Below, in pieces: positions 7,449-12,500 of a DNA stretch of 12,500 bases. The position numbers and the translations under genes are program-made. Origin of the DNA: an uncultured Saprospiraceae bacterium. Its GTDB lineage: Bacteria > Bacteroidota > Bacteroidia > Chitinophagales > Saprospiraceae. Each line of letters starts with the position of its first letter. The first letter of the stretch is position 1. Below the pieces are notes generated by a model. The model did no database searches. It was not told where the DNA came from and worked only from the letters and a program-made list of their open reading frames with translations. The stretch spans positions 1 to 12,500 of the forward strand of contig CALHUZ010000574.1 of the NCBI GenBank assembly GCA_938039305.1, read 5' to 3'.

Positions 7449-8327
7449 TTAGTCTTTGCTCGCTTGATAAAGAAAGTCTTTTTCTTCAGCGCTAAGACTA
7501 TCATAGCCCGTGGCATTTATCTTATCCAAGATCTCATCAATTTTCTCTTGAGTTCCTGCAGTTCTAGTTTTATTGACTTCAGGTCGAGATGGTTTTATCT
7601 TATTATGAACTACAGTCATTGGAGCTTTTCGCTTTTTTGTGGGTTTTGCTGAAAATAGTTGAAAGCCACCTGGAAACGGATCTGTAAGGTCTATACCCTT
7701 TTTTAACATGTAGACAAACACTGCACCCATTATTGCTCCACCAATATGTGCCATATTTCCTCCTGCATTACTTTGTTCTGCTATTCCTACTATAGAAAGA
7801 ACTACCAGAACAAAAGCCACATATTTCAACTTAACATCTCCTATTAAAATGAGGCGTATGTTATAATCGGGAGCCAGACAAGCTCCAGCAACGATGAAAC
7901 AATTAACAGCTCCACTCGCTCCTAAGAGAGGGTTGTTGTTTCCAAGTAAATTCCAATAAATGAAAAACAAGATTCCACCAGCTAGTCCACCAAGAATATA
8001 TAAAGGAAGAATTCTTCGATCCCCAGCCAGATCTCCCACTATCCTACCAAACCAATATAACATGAGCATATTCCACCCCAGATGCCAAACCCCTTCATGG
8101 AGTATTATATTGGTAAAAAGAGTCCAGGGTCTTTTTAGCAATGTCCACCCATCAGATGGAAGTGTCAAATACTCGATAAAATTCCTGTAAAATTCTGGGT
8201 TTGCTCCTGTAAAGGCCTTAATGATGATGATAAATAGAAAAACAAAGATATTGACCAATATGATTCTAGTGATCATATTGCCATATGAGAATTGAGTTTT
8301 TATATCGTCTAGTATAGAGTTCAGCAT
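7449..8327 (-). CDS. Rhomboid family intramembrane serine protease (with C-terminal helical tail)
   Basis: 292 residues. The rhomboid core has about six membrane helices (about 20-37, 82-100, 106-128, 135-152, 168-183 and 191-208). The catalytic dyad is Ser138 in GASG (136-139) and His194 in NMAHIGGAIMG; the HxxxN motif of helix 2 is His82-Asn86 (WHLGWN). It should cleave membrane-spanning segments of client proteins. After the last helix there is a basic, cytoplasm-like linker (about 225-255) and then a helical tail, EKIDEILDKINATGYDSLSAEEKDFL. This tail resembles the C-terminal extension seen in many Bacteroidota rhomboids. It follows a second rhomboid gene after 53 bases and precedes the EEP gene by 12, in the same direction. 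Confidence 0.94.
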   Translation of the reverse strand: MLNSILDDIKTQFSYGNMITRIILVNIFVFLFIIIIKAFTGANPEFYRNFIEYLTLPSDGWTLLKRPWTLFTNIILHEGVWHLGWNMLMLYWFGRIVGDLAGDRRILPLYILGGLAGGILFFIYWNLLGNNNPLLGASGAVNCFIVAGACLAPDYNIRLILIGDVKLKYVAFVLVVLSIVGIAEQSNAGGNMAHIGGAIMGAVFVYMLKKGIDLTDPFPGGFQLFSAKPTKKRKAPMTVVHNKIKPSRPEVNKTRTAGTQEKIDEILDKINATGYDSLSAEEKDFLYQASKD

Positions 8328-8380
8328 CGTTGCTATTAATAACGCTAGAAGGAACTAAAGTTTTACCAACGTCAAGTAAA

Positions 8381-8995
8381 TTATCTTAAAAAGTCCGGAA
8401 ACTTCTTGAATACAAAGATCAAAAGAACTCCCATAACCGCACCACCAATATGTGCAAAGTGCGCTATACCAGAATTACTACTTGTCAAACCAAGGTATAA
8501 GTCAAAAACCAAGAGCCCTAAAACAAGATACTTCGCCTTCAAAGGGATAGGTGGAAAGAGCAACATAACCTTAGCATTAGGATACATATAAGCAAACGCC
8601 AACAAGACTCCTGAGATAGCCCCAGAAGCACCTAAGGCTGGCCCTCCACCAGTAATTAAGTGTAACAAGTCAGCTCCAAGGCCACAGATCAAATAAAAGA
8701 ACAAAAATTTCTTTGGTCCCCATATAGCTTCCACTCGCGGGCCAAAGAAATAGAGTGTCATCATATTTCCCAATATGTGCATGTAGCCTAAGCTGCCTCT
8801 CATACCCAGATCTGGGTTAACAGGTGCATGATTAAACATATTGGTTAATAACTGAACCGGCTGAAAGTATGGGCTCTGGATAGGATACAAAACGAAATAA
8901 TTAAAATAATGCCCAAGTGCTGTAAAGTTCAATGCCAAGAAGACGATGACATTGATAATTAATAGGTTCTTTACTACGTCGGTTATGTTATTCAT
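8381..8995 (-). CDS. Rhomboid family intramembrane serine protease (short form)
   Basis: 204 residues, a minimal six-helix rhomboid with no extra domain. Helices lie at about 10-27, 71-88, 97-115, 124-138, 155-170 and 179-196. Ser124 of GASG (122-125) and His182 in FAHIGGAVMG form the catalytic dyad; His73 and Asn77 (HILGN) are the helix-2 oxyanion residues. All residues for activity are present. Its start follows the mutL stop codon by 5 bases, with AAGAG directly between, indicating close transcriptional and probably translational coupling to mutL. It is a clear paralogue of the next rhomboid, but without the helical C-terminal tail, so the two may have different clients or act as a pair. 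Confidence 0.95.
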   Translation of the reverse strand: MNNITDVVKNLLIINVIVFLALNFTALGHYFNYFVLYPIQSPYFQPVQLLTNMFNHAPVNPDLGMRGSLGYMHILGNMMTLYFFGPRVEAIWGPKKFLFFYLICGLGADLLHLITGGGPALGASGAISGVLLAFAYMYPNAKVMLLFPPIPLKAKYLVLGLLVFDLYLGLTSSNSGIAHFAHIGGAVMGVLLIFVFKKFPDFLR

Positions 8996-9000
8996 CTCTT

Positions 9001-10812
9001 TTAACTTCTAAATCTTTGTTCGACCTCATCTAAACCAAATGTTATAAAACATTTTTTTCCAGAAGGGCTGGTATATGGCATTTGACAAGCAAATAGCTGA
9101 TCAATTAATTCTCGCATTTCCACATCCGATAATGATTGACCCTTTGGGATTTTCATTTTTGCAGACATCGAGCGAGCTATATTTTCCAAAAGGTCAATTT
9201 CTAATTCTTGGTTGGCAGAATAGGTTTCAATAAAACTATCTATAAATTGTGAAGAAGGTTCTTTTAATCCATCAACAGGAAGGGCGTTTACCACAAATGT
9301 GTTTTTTCCAAATTTCTCAATTTGAAATCCGAGGAATTTTAATTCATCAAGAAGGGTAACAAGGAGTTCAGCATTCTTCGGAGAGACCTGTATAGTCTCT
9401 GGAAATAAGCTAGTCTGTGAAACACTTTTTCTAACTTCAAGAGCCTTTAAATGTTTTTCATACAGAATTCTTTCGTGAGCTGCAGATTGATCAATCACCA
9501 TCCATCCTGACTTGATTGGTGAAATGATATAAGAATCATGAACTTGAAAACTCTTTTGAGAATCCTTCTTTTCATCATCGTCCTCTGACCAATCACTGCT
9601 CAATGTAATAGGCCCGGAGTCCTGCTTTTGTGCTTGTATTGACATGTCTTGATAGAAATCAAGCCACTTTTCCTTTTGCTCTCTACTATTGCCTTGATCA
9701 AATGATCTCGCCTTTGCTTCTCTTTGTAATCCAGATATACCTTGGCTTTGATCTATTTGTCGAGTAGGTTGGCCGGTAAAAGGCTGGTTATTTTCAACCT
9801 CAAAATCAAGGCTTGGCGTTATGCTATATTTGCCTAGAGCGTGCTTGACCGCCACTTTTACATAATTATAAATTAGTCTTTCGTTTTCAAATTTTACTTC
9901 TTGCTTCGTCGGGTGAATATTAACATCAATCATCGCTGGATCTATCTCAAGCAGCAAAACATAAAAAGGAAAGTGATCTTTAGGTATTAAGTTTTCAAAA
10001 GCTATTTTAATTGCATGGTTCAGGTAGTTGCTTTTTATAAACCTCTTATTAACAAAAAGATATTGATCTCCTCTCGTCTTTTTTATTAATTCTGGTTTAC
10101 CAACAAAACCTGATATTTTTATAAAATCTGTCTCTTCTGAAACAGGAACAATATTTTCATTTGCATTTTTTCCAAAGTAACCCGCAAGTCGCTGACGCAA
10201 ATTTGATGACGTAAAATGATACAGCTCATTGTCATTATGGTAAACGCTAAAGAACACATCTGGATTAGGTAGCGCTATTCTTGTAAACTCTTCTAAAATA
10301 TGCTTGAGTTCAACAGGGTCTGACTTTAAAAATTTGCGGCGAGCGGGAACGTTATAAAAGAGATTACGCACAGTTATTGATGTTCCGTTAGGAAGCTGCT
10401 GCGGTTCTTGCTTCTTAACTTTGCTACCCTCGATATTAATCAGAGTGCCAAGATCCTCTTCTTTCTTTTTTGTCTTAAGTTCTACATGAGCGATCGCTGC
10501 AATTGATGCCATAGCCTCTCCTCTAAATCCGAAAGATCGTATCTGAAACAGATCATCCGTACAAGTGATCTTAGATGTAGCGTGACGCTCAAAGCATAGC
10601 CTGGCATCTGTCTCTGTCATTCCGAGACCATTATCAACGACTTGTATCAGAGTCTTTCCTGAATCTTTAATGATGAGTTGTATCTGTGTGCTTCCTGCAT
10701 CAAGTGAGTTCTCCAAGAGCTCTTTAACAACAGATGCCGGACGCTGAATGACCTCCCCAGCGGCGATTTGGTTAGCTAATGCATCAGGTAATAGATTAAT
10801 GATCCCGCTCAT
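9001..10812 (-). CDS. mutL: DNA mismatch repair protein MutL
   Basis: 603 residues. The N-terminal GHKL ATPase has KELLENSLDAG (Glu31 general base, Asn35 for Mg), DNGLGM (60-65) and GFRGEA (95-100). The transducer domain includes LFVNKRFIK and NIHPTKQEVKF (299-308). A charged, low-conservation linker spans about 330-420. The C-terminal dimerisation domain starts near 420 and holds DQSAAHERILYE (441-452), which corresponds to the endonuclease motif DQHA(X)2E(X)4E with Ser443 in place of His. The distal C-terminus has FACQMPYTSPSGKK rather than CPHGRP. MutL couples MutS mismatch recognition to strand removal. It lies 30 bases after a small membrane-protein gene and 5 before a rhomboid gene. Confidence 0.97.
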   Translation of the reverse strand: MSGIINLLPDALANQIAAGEVIQRPASVVKELLENSLDAGSTQIQLIIKDSGKTLIQVVDNGLGMTETDARLCFERHATSKITCTDDLFQIRSFGFRGEAMASIAAIAHVELKTKKKEEDLGTLINIEGSKVKKQEPQQLPNGTSITVRNLFYNVPARRKFLKSDPVELKHILEEFTRIALPNPDVFFSVYHNDNELYHFTSSNLRQRLAGYFGKNANENIVPVSEETDFIKISGFVGKPELIKKTRGDQYLFVNKRFIKSNYLNHAIKIAFENLIPKDHFPFYVLLLEIDPAMIDVNIHPTKQEVKFENERLIYNYVKVAVKHALGKYSITPSLDFEVENNQPFTGQPTRQIDQSQGISGLQREAKARSFDQGNSREQKEKWLDFYQDMSIQAQKQDSGPITLSSDWSEDDDEKKDSQKSFQVHDSYIISPIKSGWMVIDQSAAHERILYEKHLKALEVRKSVSQTSLFPETIQVSPKNAELLVTLLDELKFLGFQIEKFGKNTFVVNALPVDGLKEPSSQFIDSFIETYSANQELEIDLLENIARSMSAKMKIPKGQSLSDVEMRELIDQLFACQMPYTSPSGKKCFITFGLDEVEQRFRS

Positions 10813-10842
10813 GAATAGTATAATGTCTGCAAGGTGCTTTAA

Positions 10843-11139
10843 TTACTCAAAGCTTGCAATGATCCGGGGTAGGTATTCGACAAGAAAAATCGTAGTAAGC
10901 AGTAAAAGGATGACTACCGTAGCCATCAAAATCATATTAGATCTCTTTTGAGTCTTTGAAGAGTAGTTGTCTTTAGCTCGGTACTTTTTTCTAAACCCTC
11001 CTTTTATTCTCTCCTTAGCGAGCTCAGGGTCAGAAATAGTTGTGTCATAGCGCTTTAATCTCTTTTCTAGCTCTTCCTTCTGTTCATCATAAAATCTTGG
11101 GATATAGTCAAACTTACGGTGCTTGATATTCTTGCCCAT
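10843..11139 (-). CDS. Conserved-looking small single-pass membrane protein upstream of mutL
   Basis: 98 residues from the ATG at 11139. The N-terminal 65 residues are strongly charged (RKFDYIPRFYDEQKEELEKRLKRYD, then KERIKGGFRKKYRAK) and probably helical. One hydrophobic helix at about 69-88 (MILMATVVILLLLTTIFLVE) is followed by a 10-residue tail. It should be a tail-anchored cytoplasmic protein. A longer reading frame runs up to 11256, but its extra 39 codons look non-coding (Cys/His/Trp-rich, inside the repeat-rich spacer), so the MGKNIKHRKF start is preferred. I recall similar small proteins with a PRFYD-like N-terminus next to mutL in other Bacteroidota, but cannot name a function. Confidence 0.75.
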   Translation of the reverse strand: MGKNIKHRKFDYIPRFYDEQKEELEKRLKRYDTTISDPELAKERIKGGFRKKYRAKDNYSSKTQKRSNMILMATVVILLLLTTIFLVEYLPRIIASFE

Positions 11140-11354
11140 CTTGAAAAAGATCATGTAGCATTCTTTATGACTAAGATAAAACATTATCCACCATTCTTCT
11201 TGGCGTGCCGTTTTGTCAGCTTGTTTTAAGCTGTGGCTGACACAATGTCGCGACAATTGGGCTTTGGCCCGACACTTTTACCGATTTTCTTCATTGGTAT
11301 AAGTGTTGATCAATACCAGTTACAACAATTACATAAATTTTAAAAACAATAGAT
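11140..11354. promoter_or_regulatory. Divergent spacer with inverted repeats, upstream of hsp20
   Basis: This 215-base spacer separates the mutL-side block from the hsp20 genes and must hold promoters for both. It contains four dyads. TGTCAGC (11214-11220) pairs with GCTGACA (11236-11242), with a nested alternative CAGCTT/AAGCTG (11217-11222, 11228-11233). TGTCGCGACA (11246-11255) is a perfect palindrome. GGGC/GCCC is at 11259-11262 and 11267-11270. TGGTAT (11295-11300) pairs with ATACCA (11313-11318). TGTC recurs in several of these. TAAATTTT at 11334-11341 is a one-mismatch -7 element for hsp20, but no -33 element is well placed. The HrcA operator CIRCE is not present. Confidence 0.4.
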
Positions 11355-11816
11355 ATGACTTGTAATCACAAAGCTTCGAGAGCGCATAGAACACAAACAC
11401 ATGTTCCACATTTTGGTAACATCGTAAATGAATTCTTTAACACAGCAGTTGGTGATGTTATTCAAAAAGGGGAAAAAAAGCTCTTTACTAATCCTGCATC
11501 TAATGTCGTAGAGTATGAAGATCGGTTCATCTTATCCATAGCACTACCCGGTTTCTCCAAAGACACAATAGAAATTAAAATTGATGATGATGTTCTGTCC
11601 ATAAATGACAGTCAAAAATCAAAAGACAAAGAACAGCCATCAAATTATCGACTTAGAGAATTTAACTATACAGGCTTCTCCAAAACATATAAGCTCCCAG
11701 AAGAAGCAGACGCTGAACAAATAACAGCCAGTTTTGAGCATGGTGTACTAACTATCTCAATCCCGAAAAAGGAAGAGGCAATACCACAGCCACCAAGAAA
11801 AATAACAATTAAGTAA
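11355..11816 (+). CDS. Small heat-shock protein, Hsp20/alpha-crystallin family (first copy)
   Basis: 153 residues. The alpha-crystallin domain covers about 47-137: VVEYEDRFILSIALPGF at the start, LREFNYTGFSKTYKLPE in the middle, and the FEHGVLTISIPK signature (128-138). The C-terminal ITIK carries the short IxI motif used for oligomer contacts. Such proteins hold unfolding clients without ATP and form large oligomers. The N-terminal arm (about 1-45) is unusual: Cys3 and His5, His11, His16 and His19 lie within the first 20 residues. No other in-frame ATG exists, so 11355 is the start. The second hsp20 gene follows after 17 bases, so both should share one transcript. Confidence 0.95.
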   Translation: MTCNHKASRAHRTQTHVPHFGNIVNEFFNTAVGDVIQKGEKKLFTNPASNVVEYEDRFILSIALPGFSKDTIEIKIDDDVLSINDSQKSKDKEQPSNYRLREFNYTGFSKTYKLPEEADAEQITASFEHGVLTISIPKKEEAIPQPPRKITIK

Positions 11817-11833
11817 TATAAAAACTAAACATC

Positions 11834-12283
11834 ATGAATACTGTAAAGTATAACCCATTCAGATCATTTAAGCCAGTAGGTTTAGATCAATTTTTTAACG
11901 AAGTTTCTGGACGTAGTATTTCTGATTTTTTCGAAAATGACTTTGTTAATATCACACCATCTGTCAATATCATTGAAAATGAAGATGGCTATGTCATAGA
12001 GGTTGCTGCACCAGGCTTGGCCAAAGACGATTTCTCTATTGAAATAGACGATCAACACCTTGTCATAGAAGGGATTCAAAAGGAAAGTGAGAAAGAAGAA
12101 GGCAAGTCAGGAAAAGTTACGCGTAGAGAATTTAACTATGGATCTTTCAAAAGGCGTTTTCATCTTTCGGACGATATTGATAAAAATGAAATAGTAGCTG
12201 ATTACTCTAATGGTATTCTTTCTATCGATGTTAAGAAAAAGGAAGAATCAAAGATTGTCAAGAAGACAATTAAAATAGCATAG
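11834..12283 (+). CDS. Small heat-shock protein, Hsp20/alpha-crystallin family (second copy)
   Basis: 149 residues. The N-terminal arm MNTVKYNPFRSFKPVGLDQFFNEV (with phenylalanines typical of client-binding arms) leads into the alpha-crystallin domain at about 42-134. The domain includes NIIENEDGYVIEVAAPGL, VTRREFNYGSFKRRFHL and YSNGILSIDVKK, the family signature. The C-terminal IKIA gives the IxI motif. It shares the REFNY-F core with the upstream gene, indicating an old tandem duplication, but the N-terminal arms are unrelated. This suggests the two could build mixed oligomers or have different clients. The TAG stop lies within a small hairpin (12280-12297), the first of several stems before the terminator. 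Confidence 0.97.
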   Translation: MNTVKYNPFRSFKPVGLDQFFNEVSGRSISDFFENDFVNITPSVNIIENEDGYVIEVAAPGLAKDDFSIEIDDQHLVIEGIQKESEKEEGKSGKVTRREFNYGSFKRRFHLSDDIDKNEIVADYSNGILSIDVKKKEESKIVKKTIKIA

Positions 12284-12365
12284 GGAACTGTCTCTATAGT
12301 TATTCTGTTAAGAAGAGGTAAGGTGTCCGAGACCTTCCGCTAGTCAAGTACTATTGCTCGGATAC
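12280..12365 (+). other. Structured 3' untranslated region of the hsp20 transcript
   Basis: Several stems precede the terminator. ATAGGGA/TCTCTAT (12280-12286 with 12291-12297, ACTG loop, one G-U pair) covers the stop codon. TTCT/AGAA is at 12303-12306 and 12311-12314. A 9-bp closing stem GTGTCCGAG/CTCGGATAC (12323-12331 with 12357-12365, one G-U pair) encloses TAGT/ACTA (12341-12344, 12350-12353). It is not a tRNA or a known RNA family that I recognise. Confidence 0.4.
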
Positions 12366-12394
12366 AAAGGCGCAGCGAAAGCTGCGCTTTTTTT
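12366..12394 (+). terminator. Intrinsic terminator after the hsp20 pair
   Basis: A stem GGCGCAGC/GCTGCGCT (12369-12376 with 12381-12388, one G-U pair), extended by three A-T pairs, closes on a stable GAAA tetraloop (12377-12380). A run of seven T (12388-12394) overlaps the 3' side. It ends the hsp20 transcript. It lies 2 bases beyond the uvrA stop codon and may also act weakly on the opposite strand. Confidence 0.92.
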
Positions 12395-12395
12395 A

Positions 12396-12500
12396 TCAGA
12401 GCTCTGGTTTTAAAAATTTACCGGTGTGACTACCCTTCTTTTTTATAATCTGTTCCGGAGTTCCTGTAAAGATAATCTGCCCTCCTCTGTTACCTCCTTC
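12396..12500 (-). CDS. uvrA: UvrABC system protein A, C-terminal end (partial)
   Basis: Thirty-four codons and a TGA stop are visible, running in from the right window edge. The peptide begins EGGNRGGQIIFTGTPEQI and ends SHTGKFLKPEL. This is the hallmark C-terminus of UvrA: EGG..GG.I...GTPE closes the second ABC ATPase domain and S.TG..L follows it. UvrA recognises bulky lesions with UvrB in nucleotide excision repair. The rest of the gene lies outside the window. It converges on the hsp20 pair, with the hsp20 terminator between them. Confidence 0.93.
   Translation of the reverse strand, partial: EGGNRGGQIIFTGTPEQIIKKKGSHTGKFLKPEL

Noticed and set aside
11213..11242. Dispersed palindromic repeat (REP-like) or transposon end
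   Set aside because: The TGTCAGC dyad occurs once in the window, has no flanking direct repeat, and no transposase gene is nearby.
11140..11256. Longer frame for the small protein upstream of mutL (start at 11256)
   Set aside because: The added 39 residues are rich in Cys, His and Trp and overlap the inverted repeats of the spacer. The charged, family-like part starts at the ATG at 11139.
11140..11354. CIRCE/HrcA operator upstream of hsp20
   Set aside because: The TTAGCACTC-N9-GAGTGCTAA arms are not present on either strand.
12323..12365. tRNA or other known structured RNA gene in the hsp20 3' region
   Set aside because: There are no D, anticodon or T-arm signatures and no CCA end. The stem arrangement fits no RNA family I recognise.
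1..12500. CRISPR arrays, phage, insertion sequences or a defence system
   Set aside because: No direct-repeat array, transposase, integrase, restriction or toxin-antitoxin gene is visible. The genes are core functions with consistent composition.

Overview
The window looks like a chromosomal housekeeping region of a member of the Bacteroidota. The evidence is AT-rich sequence, a RecA, RF1, CysS and MutL of ordinary length, and a sigma factor of the SigR-like type common in that phylum. A lipoprotein of the glutaminyl-cyclase/M28 type and a mutL-rhomboid-rhomboid-EEP gene order also fit, as does the general lack of Shine-Dalgarno sequences. A Saprospiria-like lineage is possible from the look of RecA, but this is only an impression. 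I see no insertion sequence, phage gene, CRISPR array, tRNA or rRNA.

Layout. Left arm, + strand (109-3876): recA; a PdeM-like metallophosphoesterase whose start lies inside the recA 3' end; a GTG-started ECF/SigR-like sigma factor; an intrinsic terminator; a small anti-sigma-like protein that has lost most zinc ligands; and prfA. This arm runs tail to tail, with no spacer, into a seven-gene - strand block (11139 down to 3877): a small membrane protein, mutL, two rhomboid proteases, a membrane-anchored EEP-family hydrolase, cysS and an M28/glutaminyl-cyclase-like lipoprotein. The gaps in the block are 5 to 53 bases, so it could be one or a few transcripts. A 215-base divergent spacer rich in inverted repeats separates it from two tandem small heat-shock protein genes on the + strand (11355-12283). 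These are followed by a folded 3' untranslated stretch and a strong GNRA-loop terminator. The last 105 bases are the C-terminal end of uvrA on the - strand.

How the genes fit together. Four genes belong to DNA maintenance (recA, pdeM-like, mutL, uvrA), two to translation (prfA, cysS), and several to envelope and stress functions (sigma/anti-sigma pair, rhomboids, M28 lipoprotein, Hsp20 pair). No clearly new multi-gene system is visible. The points most worth a second look are the zinc-ligand-poor anti-sigma protein behind a terminator, the altered endonuclease motif of MutL, the recA/pdeM overlap, the repeat-rich hsp20 spacer, and the structured hsp20 3' end.
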